A stretch of 64,000 nucleotides of DNA from Paenalcaligenes sp050487225 (GCF_050487225.1 NZ_JBKQGY010000001.1:496001-560000), one strand, 5' to 3'. Shown: positions 34,070-44,027, numbered from the stretch's first letter. The notes: a model not told the origin generated them from the letters alone. Program-made: numbers and translations.

Positions 34070-35077
34070 CTAGGCAGATGGTGTAGTAGTTTTGTTTAGC
34101 AGCCATTCTTTAGCCCAACGTTTGGGTGATACACCTATTTGCTGACTGAAGGTCTTGCTGAAGTGGCTGATGTTAGAAAACCCTACACTTTGGGCAGTGT
34201 GGGTGACAGAGAACCCATGGGCCAACATGGCTAAGGCTACATCAATGCGTATACGAGTGAGGCTTTCGTGCACAGAGTAGCCAAATAGTGTCTGAAAACC
34301 GGCTTGTAAACGTTTTTCGTTTAGCCCTACGGCCTGTGCCAGTGCTGAGACAGTCCACGCTTCGTTATAGGAGTTTTCGAGCAAGGCTTTGGCGCGTACC
34401 AATTTAGGTCTATCTGTAGGCAAGGCGCGTAGGGTGCTGATGTTGCCGTTACTGGTGATCTGGCTATGAATGATGGTGGCTAAGGCTTCGGTCGCTTTGG
34501 CACACAAAAACATTTTTTTGAGTGGCGCGTTGTCTGTGTAACGGTGTTGGCAATGGACAATTTCAGCGGCTAGTCGGCGCAAGCTGCTGCTAAGGGGCAG
34601 GGTGCTCATGCATGCATCTACATGTGGCATGTCACATTTAGTGGAGCGCATTTGTTGCAGCAGATCAGGCATCGCCATGCCAGTTAAGCCTTCCAATGCT
34701 TTGGCTGTGATATGCACATTAACCAGTTTGAAGTCTTTTTCAGCTGAAAATACGTCCCAACCGCCGATGGGCTGATTCGATGCCATCAACAATACTTGCT
34801 CATCTTTTAGGCGTAAATCGACGCCGTCTTCAATGGCAGCCTCTATGCGGCCTTCCAGCAAAAAACTCATGGACAGCGCTGGTTCGGTTTCAGATTGGAA
34901 AACCCAAGTGTCGCTAGGACGGCCATACATACTGCAAATATTGATCCCATCGTTGGGACGTTCTAACAGCATGGTCTGACGCCAGGAGTCTGGCACGCCA
35001 TCCAGTTTACTTTCCACCATTTTGGCCGGATTGTGCGAGAGCACGCTTGATGGCCTTTCTAAAGATAGCCCATTCAT
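34070..35077 (-). CDS. AraC-family siderophore regulator (PchR/YbtA-like)
   Basis: A 335-residue regulator. The N-terminal effector domain has the PchR-like layout (ALSMSFLLEGRIEAAIEDG, LVNVHITAKALEGL) and the C-terminal HTH reads SALAQAVGLNEKRLQAGFQT and SVTHTAQSVGFSNISHFSKT. PchR, YbtA and AlcR sense internalised ferric siderophore and activate the uptake genes. It is divergent from exactly such an uptake operon. Confidence 0.88.
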   Translation of the reverse strand: MNGLSLERPSSVLSHNPAKMVESKLDGVPDSWRQTMLLERPNDGINICSMYGRPSDTWVFQSETEPALSMSFLLEGRIEAAIEDGVDLRLKDEQVLLMASNQPIGGWDVFSAEKDFKLVNVHITAKALEGLTGMAMPDLLQQMRSTKCDMPHVDACMSTLPLSSSLRRLAAEIVHCQHRYTDNAPLKKMFLCAKATEALATIIHSQITSNGNISTLRALPTDRPKLVRAKALLENSYNEAWTVSALAQAVGLNEKRLQAGFQTLFGYSVHESLTRIRIDVALAMLAHGFSVTHTAQSVGFSNISHFSKTFSQQIGVSPKRWAKEWLLNKTTTPSA

Positions 35078-35171
35078 ACAAAAAATTCCGTATTTGACAA
35101 ATTTTGTCCGTAAAACGTGAGCCTTAAAACCCGTGATGGCGCATGCTTACACTCTTATTGTATCGCTAAAT

Positions 35172-35197
35172 GATAGTGATAATGATTGTCAATTATC
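35172..35197. promoter_or_regulatory. Overlapping Fur boxes before the siderophore uptake operon
   Basis: Bases 35172-35190 (GATAGTGATAATGATTGTC) match the 19-bp Fur consensus at 16 positions. A second match starts six bases later (to 35197), the staggered arrangement expected for two Fur dimers. It lies in the 200-bp divergent region between the AraC regulator and the permease gene. Confidence 0.85.
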
Positions 35198-35277
35198 GAT
35201 GATACTGATGTGGTGAGACTGCTCAGATCATACGGCGATAACACAGATGGTTTTTCTCTTACAAGGGTTTAGGTCTG

Positions 35278-36549
35278 ATGGCTACCACCACGGCTGATAC
35301 AACAGCTCGGCTTAGTTTGCGCCAGTTATTGCCTGCGGTGGCAGGTATATACGTCACACAAGCCATCATTACGGTATTGATTACCCAAGGGTTGCCTACG
35401 CTGTTGCGCGAACAAGGGGCATCGCTGGAAATTGCCGGTTTGACTGCATTGTTATGGCTACCCTGGGGGGTACGTTTCTTGTGGGCTCCTTACATAGAAC
35501 GATGGCGTTTACCGTTGGACACGACGGTAAGACATTCTCGGAAAATTGTGCTGTTAGGTCAGTGGATGATGGCATTCATTTTGTTCGCCATCGGTGTGGT
35601 GTGTTGGTTTGAGCAATTATCACTAGTCACCCATATAGGGTGGATATTAGGCACGCTACTACTGGCTGCGTTGGTAGCCTCAACGGCCGATATTGCCTGT
35701 GATGGTTTTGTGGTGGATCAGTTATCAGAGGGGCGTCGCGGTTGGGGTAACAGCATACAAGTGGGCGGCGCTTATGTGGGTGCGATGTTAGGTTCTGGCG
35801 GTTTTTTGCTGTTGGTGCGTTGGTGGGGCTGGGAGCAGGCATTGATGGTCGCAGGTTTGGTGGTGTTGCTGTTGACCGTTCCTATGCTGATGGTGAAAGA
35901 GCCAGCGAGACAGCAAAACATGGCTAAAGATCATCATCCCAGCTTGTGGTATGCCTTTCGCCGACCCGAGGTGCGCTTAGGTTTACTGATGCTTTTGCTA
36001 TCCAGTGTTGGCATACGTTTGACCTTAGGGATGTTCGGGCCATTTTTGCTGGATAAAGGCATGGACCTAGATCAGGTAGGTTTGTTATTTGGTTCGTTGT
36101 ACATAGGAGCAGGCTTGGGCGGCGCTATTTTGGGTGGGTTTTTTGTACGCTTTGCGCCTGGCTGGCGTGCCGTATGGATTGCCGTAGCACTGAAAGCCTG
36201 CATCTTGGCGTTGTTGGCTGCGGCGGCATCTGTTGCGTCCTTGTTTGTGGTGACTTCGTTGATTGTAATGATGTTCGCTGTGATGGGTGTGCTGTGGGTG
36301 GCTTTGTATTCCAAACTAATGAGTTTGGCGTCCCCTCTACAAGCTGGGGTGGACTTCACCTTATTCCAAAGTGGTGATGCGTTATTAGCGGGTGTGGCTG
36401 GTGTGTTGGGGGGCTGGTTATCACAGCATTTTGGCTATGCCACATGCTTTGGTTTGGCGGCTGTGTTGACGCTGATCGCAACCGTGTTGGTACGTCATCA
36501 AGATCAAACCCACCGTAGCACAACCGCGACGGCATCCAGTCAGGGGTAA
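35278..36549 (+). CDS. RhtX/FptX/YbtX-family siderophore permease
   Basis: A 423-residue MFS protein with about 12 helices. It starts in the family style (AGIYVTQAIITVLITQGLPT) with LTALLWLPWGVRFLWAPYIE and ADIACDGFVVDQL. RhtX and FptX carry ferric rhizobactin or pyochelin across the inner membrane; YbtX occurs in the yersiniabactin locus. It is the first gene of a tight four-gene operon. Confidence 0.88.
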   Translation: MATTTADTTARLSLRQLLPAVAGIYVTQAIITVLITQGLPTLLREQGASLEIAGLTALLWLPWGVRFLWAPYIERWRLPLDTTVRHSRKIVLLGQWMMAFILFAIGVVCWFEQLSLVTHIGWILGTLLLAALVASTADIACDGFVVDQLSEGRRGWGNSIQVGGAYVGAMLGSGGFLLLVRWWGWEQALMVAGLVVLLLTVPMLMVKEPARQQNMAKDHHPSLWYAFRRPEVRLGLLMLLLSSVGIRLTLGMFGPFLLDKGMDLDQVGLLFGSLYIGAGLGGAILGGFFVRFAPGWRAVWIAVALKACILALLAAAASVASLFVVTSLIVMMFAVMGVLWVALYSKLMSLASPLQAGVDFTLFQSGDALLAGVAGVLGGWLSQHFGYATCFGLAAVLTLIATVLVRHQDQTHRSTTATASSQG

Positions 36550-36558
36550 AGGGGCAAC

Positions 36559-38328
36559 ATGTCTACAAAAACAAACAAGAAGCCTGATAGTGCGTGGGCC
36601 ATCATGGACCCTGTCCGTGGGCAGATACGTGTATCCATGTTCTTGGCCGGCGTCAGCGCAGCAGCAGCGTTAGGCGTAGCCGTGGCGCTGGCATGGGCCG
36701 CGCAGTTCTTGTTGCAGGATACGACGCAGTATCCGTGGTGGCCCTTACTGTTGGCGCTGGTCTTGACGGTGGTCGCGCTAGTGTTGCGGCTAGCCGCTTT
36801 CAATCAGTCGCACTTCGCGGCGTTTAGGTTGGAAACGGTATTGCGCACGCAGTTGGCTACTCACTTGGCCAGTGTGTCGTTAGGCTATGTACAAAAAATG
36901 GGGGCGGGAGCGTTGTCCAAAGTGATGATGGAAGACGTCAAAGCTTTGCATGTGTTTGTGGCGGACTCGTCGCCGTTGTATGCGCGCGCCTATCTTTCCC
37001 CTGTGCTCACGTTTGTACTGTTGTGTGTGTTGGATTGGCAATTAGCGCTGGCGGCCACTGCTGTATTAGTCATAGGAGTTGCAACGGTTGCTTTAGCGTG
37101 GCGTGGTGGTGACGAGATGATGCGCCAGTATAACGAGGCTACTGAGAATGTCGGGGCTGCGGTGGTGGAGTATGTACAGGCCATGCCTGTAGTACGTACC
37201 TTTGACAGCGGTACAGCCACGTTTGGGCGCTATCAGCGTGCCTTGGAAGCGTATAGGGAGGTAGTCACGCGTTGGTATCAACGTGCAGGAACATCTTCAA
37301 GGCTTTCACAAATTATTTTAAGCCCGCTCCCTACCTTAGCTACCTTATTGTGGCTGGGAGCGTGGATGTTTAGTCAGTCGTGGCTAGATGCGGCAACGTG
37401 GATTGCTGTGCTGCTGGTGGGTACGGGTATGGCGGAGTCTTTATTGCCATTGATGTCGCTAAAACATTTGGTGGGCAAGACGCAGATTAGTATTCAGCGT
37501 ATCCAGGAAGTCTTGGCCGAACCTGTATTACCGGTGCTGGACGATGCAGACAGAGCTCCCCCTAACGATGCGAGCATAGCTTTTCATAAGGTGAGCTTTG
37601 CTTATGCTAAAGATGACGCGTTGGTATTAAGCAATGTGAGTTTTACCGCTCCGCAAGGCAGTGTGACGGCTTTGGTCGGTGCTAGTGGCGCCGGTAAAAC
37701 CACAGTGGCACGATTAATCTTACGTTTTTGGGATGTGAGCGAAGGCAGTATTCAAATAGGTGGTGTAGATATACGCGCTATGTCGCCGCATACCTTGATG
37801 CAGCAAGTGGCGTTTGTGTTCCAAGACACCTTTTTGTTCTCGGGCAGTATCGCTGACAACATCCGCTTAGGGATGCCCGAAGCCAGTATGGATCAGATCA
37901 TCGCGGCGGCTAAAGCCGCCCAAGCGCACGATTTCATTCTGGGCTTGGCGCAAGGCTATGACACACCTACTGGTGAGCGAGGTGCATTCTTATCAGGAGG
38001 GCAACGCCAACGTATTACCATTGCCCGCGCTATTTTGCAGAACAGACCTATTTTGGTGTTGGACGAAGCCACAGCGTTTGCCGACCCGGAAAACGAAGCC
38101 GCCTTGATTGCCGCTTTGTCTAATCTGATGCGCGGCAAGACAGTAGTGATGGTGGCGCATCGCTTAAATACGATCCGGCATGCCGATCAAATATTGGTGT
38201 TTGAGCAAGGGCAAATTGTGGAGCACGGTCAGCACGATAGCTTGGTAGCGCAGGGCGGCGTGTATGCGCAGTTATGGCAGCATTACGAACAGGCGCAGCA
38301 CTGGGCATTTACAGGAGTAGCGTCATGA
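36559..38328 (+). CDS. Siderophore ABC transporter, fused permease/ATPase (YbtP-like)
   Basis: A 589-residue half-transporter with an exporter-type membrane domain (about 1-310) and a nucleotide-binding domain: Walker A GASGAGKTT with K380, signature LSGGQRQRI, Walker B ILVLDEATAFADPENE, H-loop VAHRL. The LDEATAFADPENE tail is typical of YbtP/PchH. YbtPQ import ferric yersiniabactin despite the exporter fold. The stop overlaps the next start (ATGA), so the two subunits are made together. Confidence 0.9.
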   Translation: MSTKTNKKPDSAWAIMDPVRGQIRVSMFLAGVSAAAALGVAVALAWAAQFLLQDTTQYPWWPLLLALVLTVVALVLRLAAFNQSHFAAFRLETVLRTQLATHLASVSLGYVQKMGAGALSKVMMEDVKALHVFVADSSPLYARAYLSPVLTFVLLCVLDWQLALAATAVLVIGVATVALAWRGGDEMMRQYNEATENVGAAVVEYVQAMPVVRTFDSGTATFGRYQRALEAYREVVTRWYQRAGTSSRLSQIILSPLPTLATLLWLGAWMFSQSWLDAATWIAVLLVGTGMAESLLPLMSLKHLVGKTQISIQRIQEVLAEPVLPVLDDADRAPPNDASIAFHKVSFAYAKDDALVLSNVSFTAPQGSVTALVGASGAGKTTVARLILRFWDVSEGSIQIGGVDIRAMSPHTLMQQVAFVFQDTFLFSGSIADNIRLGMPEASMDQIIAAAKAAQAHDFILGLAQGYDTPTGERGAFLSGGQRQRITIARAILQNRPILVLDEATAFADPENEAALIAALSNLMRGKTVVMVAHRLNTIRHADQILVFEQGQIVEHGQHDSLVAQGGVYAQLWQHYEQAQHWAFTGVAS

Positions 38329-40100
38329 GTACTCACTCTTCTCGCCCCCAAACTGTGACATCGTTACGCGACACGTGGCGGCAGTTAATGAGCAGTGCGC
38401 GCAGTCGGGCACCACGTTTACGTGCCAGCCTTATTGGGCTAGCGTTATCCGCCACGGTACAAGGGCTAGCGCTGGCTTGCGTACTGCCTATATTTCAAGG
38501 GTTGATTCCCCATAAGCAATGGGCAATGACGTGGCCGTGGTTAGTAGCACTGTCATTGTTGATGCTGTTGAGTATGCTCATACGTTGGTGGGCGATGGGC
38601 TTTGATTACCGTGGCGACATGGTGCAAAACACGCATGAATTACGTTCGGCATTAGGGGAGCAATTACGACGTATCCCTTTAGAAAAGCTGCAAGACAAAC
38701 GTGCAGGTGAAATTAATGCGACCTTATTGGGCGGTGTAGACGAAAACCTCAGCTATTTACTGACTGTCGCCAACATCATGGCGAATGCTTTGATTACACC
38801 GCTAGTTGTTGCATTGGTTGTGCTGTGGGTGCAGTGGCAAATAGGTGTGGTATTGCTGTGCGTATTCCCCTTATTGATCCCTTTATACCGCTGGCGACGT
38901 CCGGCGTATGGGCGTGGAATGCGCATGTTGGCCGAGGCTAACGAACGCGTCAGTGCCGATATTTTGGAATATACCCAAGGTTTAGCTGTGTTGCGTGCAG
39001 CATGTTGCACTGGTGAAAAAGCGCAGCACTTATGTGACAGCTTTGCCTATATAGAGGCGGTGCAAACCATAGGGCAGAAAAAAGGGGCTAAACCCAATTT
39101 GATGTTGTCTGCCGTCATGGAAGTTGCCATTGTTGTAGTGGTGTTCATTGGAGCAGGGTTAGTGACACAGGGCAGCCTAGAGAGCGCCATATTTGCTGCA
39201 TTAATGGTGTTGGTGGTGCGGTTTGGTGAACCCTTAGGTGTGTTTATTCTAAGTACCAAAATGCTGGATATGGTAGAGGCATCACTACACAAAATTACAG
39301 CGTTAATGCAGATACAGCCCTTAGCGCAGCAGCCTTCCGCCCAGCCTACGCACTACGACGTACAGTTTGACAATGTGCACTTTAGCTATTCAGGTAGTCA
39401 TAAGCCGGTGGTAGAGGGTGTATCGGTACAGTTTCCAGCACGTAGTTTAACGGCATTAGTTGGGCCTTCAGGTAGCGGGAAAAGCACGTTAACGCGCTTG
39501 TTGATGCGACATGCCGATCCACAAGTAGGCAGTATTGCTATTGGTGGTGTAGATGTGCGTGCAATTGAGCCTGTAAGGCTTAATGCCTTGGTTTCTATTG
39601 TGTTCCAAGACGTGTACTTATTTGACGATACGGTGTTAGCCAATATACGTATGGCCAAACCAGAGGCTACGGATGCCGAGGTAGAGGCTGCTGCGCGTGC
39701 CGCTCATTGTCACGATTTTATTAGTCGTTTACCACAAGGCTATCTGACCCGTGTGGGTGACATAGGCAGCCGATTATCAGGCGGCGAACGTCAACGCATC
39801 AGCATTGCGCGCGCCATATTAAAAGACGCCCCTATTGTGATTTTGGATGAGCCAACTGCAGCCTTAGATACCCAAAGTGAGGTGGCTGTGCAAGCGGCCA
39901 TTGATGCCTTGGTCAAAGAACGTACCGTGATTGTGATTGCGCATAGGCTATCTACGATCGTTGGGGCTGATCAAATTGTGGTGATCAACGAGGGAAGGGT
40001 GGCAGAGCAGGGCACACATGCCTCGCTGCTTGAGCAGAAAGGAGTATATGCCTGTATGTGGCAGGCCAGCGAAAGCATTAAAGAGTGGCATGGCGCATGA
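38325..40100 (+). CDS. Siderophore ABC transporter, fused permease/ATPase (YbtQ-like)
   Basis: A 591-residue half-transporter, partner of the upstream YbtP-like protein. The membrane domain covers about 20-330. The nucleotide-binding domain has GPSGSGKST, LSGGERQRISIARAI, IVILDEPTAALD and IAHRLSTI. The ATG at 38325 overlaps the upstream stop. Together the two proteins should form a heterodimer moving a ferric siderophore across the inner membrane. Confidence 0.9.
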   Translation: MSTHSSRPQTVTSLRDTWRQLMSSARSRAPRLRASLIGLALSATVQGLALACVLPIFQGLIPHKQWAMTWPWLVALSLLMLLSMLIRWWAMGFDYRGDMVQNTHELRSALGEQLRRIPLEKLQDKRAGEINATLLGGVDENLSYLLTVANIMANALITPLVVALVVLWVQWQIGVVLLCVFPLLIPLYRWRRPAYGRGMRMLAEANERVSADILEYTQGLAVLRAACCTGEKAQHLCDSFAYIEAVQTIGQKKGAKPNLMLSAVMEVAIVVVVFIGAGLVTQGSLESAIFAALMVLVVRFGEPLGVFILSTKMLDMVEASLHKITALMQIQPLAQQPSAQPTHYDVQFDNVHFSYSGSHKPVVEGVSVQFPARSLTALVGPSGSGKSTLTRLLMRHADPQVGSIAIGGVDVRAIEPVRLNALVSIVFQDVYLFDDTVLANIRMAKPEATDAEVEAAARAAHCHDFISRLPQGYLTRVGDIGSRLSGGERQRISIARAILKDAPIVILDEPTAALDTQSEVAVQAAIDALVKERTVIVIAHRLSTIVGADQIVVINEGRVAEQGTHASLLEQKGVYACMWQASESIKEWHGA

Positions 40101-40140
40101 GAGCAGACCATCACAGCTTTTATTAAACAGGGTAGTAATC

Positions 40141-42237
40141 ATGAATCCTACGATTCCAGCATTCAAGTTGTGCTGCTTAAGCGTGGCGTTGATGTCCGTG
40201 CAAGCAGTTTACGCCGCAGAAAACGAAAAGAACGACAATGATGTACAGTCACTTTCTGCTATTGTGATTTCGGCCTCTAAACAAGGCGAAAAACTAGAGA
40301 AATTCAATGGTGCGGCAAGTGTGGTTGAGCGTTATGAGTTAGATGATGCTCAAGTGAACGATACGGTAGATTTAGGCCGTGTGTTTCCAGATTTGCAGAT
40401 GTCTTACAGTGGCTCGCCTTTATTTCCACAAGTCACTATTCGTGGTGTCACGTCCGCCCAAGATTTTTATAACCCTGCATTAACAGTGTATGTGGATGGC
40501 GTGCCCCAGTTGCCGGTGGCTGCATTGCAGTCGTTGGTGGACATAGAGCGCGTAGAGCTACTTAAAGGCCCGCAAGGTACGTTGTACGGTAAAAGTGCTC
40601 AAGGTGGGGTCTTAAATATTGTGACCCGCCAGCCTGACAATGATTTTCAAGCGCAGATTAAAACAGGTATTTCTAACCGTCATGGTTACCAAGTACAAGC
40701 CAATGTCTCTGGCCCGTTAGTGGAAGACCTGTTGTATGGCTCAGTGTCGCTCTTGAAAAACCAAACACCGTACTGGTTAGAAAGTGAGGTGTTAGGTAAC
40801 AAGCTTGCGCGTACGCAAGCCGAGGCAGGTGCTTTTAAACTCAGGTTGGCGCCTACGGGGAGCCCTTGGGAGATGGGTATTACAGGTGGCCGAGATTGTG
40901 CTAAAGGGGCGCATGATGTGTACACGCCTTACGATGATATTGATGATAGAACCGCTTTTGCATGGTCGGATTTACCCGAGGCCTATCGTGAGGTATACCA
41001 GCGTCGCTGCGTTAACTCCTTAACTGGATCAGGGCAATACCTGTGGGATGACTGGCAATTAAATGTCATTTTGAACACACAGCACTTGCGCTTAGAACGC
41101 GAATACCCGTTTGCCATGCAGTATTCTTGGCAGCCCGAGCAGTGGCGCCAGGACGTACAGGAATTGCGCCTTTCATCTCGCCCACAAGAGGCGGGTACGT
41201 TACACAGTCGTAATTGGGACGGGGTATTTGGCTTATACAGACAAAAAGTGAAGCAAGCACGCCAGTACAAAATTGACATGGTAGTGCCTACCTACATGCC
41301 GTATCTGGAAAGCAACTCCAGAAATGAGAGTGAGTCTATAGCGGCCTACGGTAACGTGACATGGCATGTGACCCCCAAACTGGATGTGACAGGCGGCTTA
41401 CGGTTGTCACGAGACTCAGCGAAAACAGACTTTGGTGGCCACATGGGCGGGGTGCCGGTGCGTGGCGATAAATCCACCCACGAAAATACGTGGCTGACAC
41501 AGGTGGGGGCAGGCTATCAATTTACTGATGCGTGGCGTGCGTATGTGAATGTGGCGCAAGGCTATAAACCTGCAGGCTATAACTTAGCACCTACTAGCAT
41601 GGCGGATGCGGAAGGTTTTGGTAGAGAGCGTTCTACTAGCTACGAAATAGGTGCTCGTTATGCCACTGACGATGTACGTTTTAGTGTGGCAGCCTATAGA
41701 GTGAACAGCAAAGATACTCAGTTGTATGGCGATAGCCAGATGGGTTACCAAACACTGAAAAACGTTGGTAAAACGCGTTCTACCGGTTTGGAGTTTAATG
41801 CCGAGTGGGATGTGTTGCAGTCGTTAACCTTGGCTGCATCTGGCTTTATTAATGATGCAAAATTTGTGAAGTATGTGGCGAATAGTTGCACAGGATGTGA
41901 AAATAACCGTGTGCCGTTTACACCTAGCCATGGGCTGACTATTGCGGCGAAAGGCAATGTGCGTCTGGGTAATACCAGCTTGCGCCCACAGATTGCAGTG
42001 CGCCGTACAGGCTCACTGTATTTCGATAGTGCTAATACACTCAAGCAAGAAGGCTATACCTTGATTGATACCTCGGTAGCGTGGAATGTGAGCGATAACG
42101 TAGAGTTGGCCGCATACATTCATAACCTAACGGATAGAAAATATCGTACGTACGGATTTTCTTATGGGGCACTCGGCAACTTTGCTCAAGTTGCACCAGG
42201 CCGAGTTTTCGGTTTGACCGCGACATGGATGTACTAA
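40141..42237 (+). CDS. TonB-dependent receptor (FyuA-like)
   Basis: A 698-residue outer-membrane receptor with a signal peptide ending near AVYAA (residue about 27). A TonB-box-like AIVISAS is followed by a plug domain (PQVTIRGVTSAQDFYNPALT, VELLKGPQGTLYGKSAQGGV). The barrel closes with an aromatic residue (TATWMY). Gene context (YbtX, YbtP, YbtQ, YbtA-like) points to a yersiniabactin/pyochelin-type ligand. I chose the ATG at 40141; the open frame starts earlier inside the ABC gene. Confidence 0.9.
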   Translation: MNPTIPAFKLCCLSVALMSVQAVYAAENEKNDNDVQSLSAIVISASKQGEKLEKFNGAASVVERYELDDAQVNDTVDLGRVFPDLQMSYSGSPLFPQVTIRGVTSAQDFYNPALTVYVDGVPQLPVAALQSLVDIERVELLKGPQGTLYGKSAQGGVLNIVTRQPDNDFQAQIKTGISNRHGYQVQANVSGPLVEDLLYGSVSLLKNQTPYWLESEVLGNKLARTQAEAGAFKLRLAPTGSPWEMGITGGRDCAKGAHDVYTPYDDIDDRTAFAWSDLPEAYREVYQRRCVNSLTGSGQYLWDDWQLNVILNTQHLRLEREYPFAMQYSWQPEQWRQDVQELRLSSRPQEAGTLHSRNWDGVFGLYRQKVKQARQYKIDMVVPTYMPYLESNSRNESESIAAYGNVTWHVTPKLDVTGGLRLSRDSAKTDFGGHMGGVPVRGDKSTHENTWLTQVGAGYQFTDAWRAYVNVAQGYKPAGYNLAPTSMADAEGFGRERSTSYEIGARYATDDVRFSVAAYRVNSKDTQLYGDSQMGYQTLKNVGKTRSTGLEFNAEWDVLQSLTLAASGFINDAKFVKYVANSCTGCENNRVPFTPSHGLTIAAKGNVRLGNTSLRPQIAVRRTGSLYFDSANTLKQEGYTLIDTSVAWNVSDNVELAAYIHNLTDRKYRTYGFSYGALGNFAQVAPGRVFGLTATWMY

Positions 42238-42304
42238 TCGTTGTGTGAAGCATTGTCTGATTTGTCAGCGACTGTCTTTACGTCAAGCATGAACGCGGTA
42301 ATGC

Positions 42305-42338
42305 AAAGGCCATACTATTCTCCTAGTATGGCCTTTTC
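42305..42338. terminator. Strong terminator after the FyuA-like gene
   Basis: AAAGGCCATACTA (42305-42317) and TAGTATGGCCTTT (42324-42336) form a perfect 13-bp stem with a TTCTCC loop, then T residues. It separates the receptor gene from the convergent YncE-like remnant. Confidence 0.92.
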
Positions 42339-42352
42339 GCTAGTGGTAGTAC

Positions 42353-43131
42353 TTAGAAGGTTATACGTACAACGCTTTCTTTTGTGCTGTCCGGTGTGTC
42401 GCCATCGTTTTTGATGGTGACATACACATCGCCCGTAGTGGGGTTAAGTGCCAAGCTATTGGGGTGTGCAGGCAGTGCGATGGTGTGCAACAGCGTGTTG
42501 TCAGCGCTGTTATAAACGGTCAGTGTTCCGGCACCACGATTGGTGACATATAAGCGCTGACGCTGTTCATCTACCAACAGGTCCAAGGGTTCTTGGCCCG
42601 TAGTAATGCTTTGTTCTACTTGGCCGTTTTCAGGGTTAATGACTACAAGGCGGTTGCCTGCGCCTCGGGGTGTGTAGTCCACTAATTTTCCAGCATTTTT
42701 ACGCATGGCATCGGTACGCTCATCACCTACGTCTGTGGCGAGTAGTCGGTGGGTGTGCGCATTAAAAGCTAAGGCTGCGCCCCTTGCTACAAAGCCAAAA
42801 CCGGGGATGGTTTTTTCTACGGCCAATGTGTTGAGGTTAACCACGTACAGCACACTGTCTTGGAACCATAGGCCGGGTGCAAAAATACGCTGGTTCTTTT
42901 TGTCTAGTACTAGCTCTCTAGGGTAATGCGTATAGAACTCGCGCTCTGTACCGTCTGGGGCTTTGCGCGTGATCTTCTCCGCTAACTGAACCGTGGTGAG
43001 CACTTTATTGTTGGCTGTATCAACCACAGTGATAGAGCTGTCTACGGCATTACCCACATAGAGGCGATTTGCTTCATCGTCCAAGGTGAGAGCAAAGCCT
43101 TTGCGTTCTAGTAGGATTTCCCCTTTAACAG
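42353..43131 (-). pseudogene. YncE-like beta-propeller gene, 5'-truncated
   Basis: The frame encodes about 260 residues of a secreted YncE-type seven-bladed propeller (RLYVGNAVDSSITVVDT, PLDLLVDEQRQRLYVTNRGA, PNSLALNPTTGDVYV). The N-terminal signal peptide and first blade(s), roughly 90 residues, are missing. Upstream the frame continues through ERKGFALTLDDEANRLY but closes at a TGA at 43145-43147 inside the neighbouring GST gene, with no ATG. A TTG at 43084 is the only start and would give a cytoplasmic fragment. YncE proteins often accompany TonB receptors, so this was probably part of the siderophore locus. Confidence 0.72.
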
Positions 43132-43770
43132 CTAGCGTGCAGGCTCAATCTCTCTACGTGCTGCGTCAATCCACTTTTGTAGTGCTGGTAAGGCGAGGAT
43201 ACGTGCTATCCAAGCTTGACAGGGGGTGCTGACGGGTAGTTGGTAGTGATGAATACGGATAGCCACTGGTGCGAAAAACGCATCCACGGTAGTGAAGCGA
43301 TTACCAGCCAAAAAAGGCCCAGCAAAGCTTTGTAAACCGTTTTCCCATAGTTCTACAATGCGTGCCAGATCTTTGGACAGTTCAGCATCAATAACTGCTA
43401 ACGGGGCTTGAGGGCTACAGTTCATGGGGCATTGCGTACGTAGCGCTTGAAATCCGGAGTGCATTTCTGCGGTAGCACTACGTGCCCAGACACGTGCGGA
43501 TTTGTTTTGTGGCCAAGCAGCGGGGTAAGCCTCAGCAATGTGCTCACAAATAGCGAGAGAATCCCATATGAGTAATTCACCATCTTTCAGGCAAGGGACT
43601 AAGCCTGTGGGCGAAAACCGTCTGAACTTTTCGTAGCTATGCCCATTACCGCCATAGCTGCTAAAGGTTTCTACCACTTCGTGGAATGGCACACCTAATA
43701 TTTTTAGTAATAACCATGGTCGTAGTGACCAGGATGATAAGTTTTTATTCGCAATGTGTAGAGTGAGCAT
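43132..43770 (-). CDS. Glutathione S-transferase family protein
   Basis: A 212-residue cytoplasmic protein with an N-terminal thioredoxin-like GST domain (NKNLSSWSLRPWLLLKILG with a likely catalytic Ser, GLVPCLKDGELLIWDSLAI) and a C-terminal helical domain. Its 3' end touches the truncated YncE-like remnant, suggesting a deletion joined the two. Substrate unknown. Confidence 0.88.
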   Translation of the reverse strand: MLTLHIANKNLSSWSLRPWLLLKILGVPFHEVVETFSSYGGNGHSYEKFRRFSPTGLVPCLKDGELLIWDSLAICEHIAEAYPAAWPQNKSARVWARSATAEMHSGFQALRTQCPMNCSPQAPLAVIDAELSKDLARIVELWENGLQSFAGPFLAGNRFTTVDAFFAPVAIRIHHYQLPVSTPCQAWIARILALPALQKWIDAARREIEPAR

Positions 43771-43928
43771 TGTGGACGTTAGTGAAAAAATATAGGAAGT
43801 TTCGAGAAATAGTGAAGCGTAAAAAATATAGAGTTCGCTCTAATATGGAAACTAGTTATTGTCTCGATTTTTTGATGCTTAACGAATGAGTAGTTTGTGT
43901 CAGAGAGTAATTTAGGCTTCACTGAATA

Positions 43929-43958
43929 AAAAATGGCTCACTAAAATGAGCCATTTTT
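43929..43958 (-). terminator. Terminator of the tct operon
   Basis: AAAAATGGCTCA (43929-43940) and TGAGCCATTTTT (43947-43958) form a 12-bp stem with a 6-base loop; a T run follows on the minus strand. It lies 70 bases after the tctA stop. Confidence 0.9.
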
Positions 43959-44027
43959 ATAGAGAAATTACAGTAGGGCCAGTGATTTTTGTTGGGTGGT
44001 AATAAGACAGTGAGCCAAGGGTTGACG

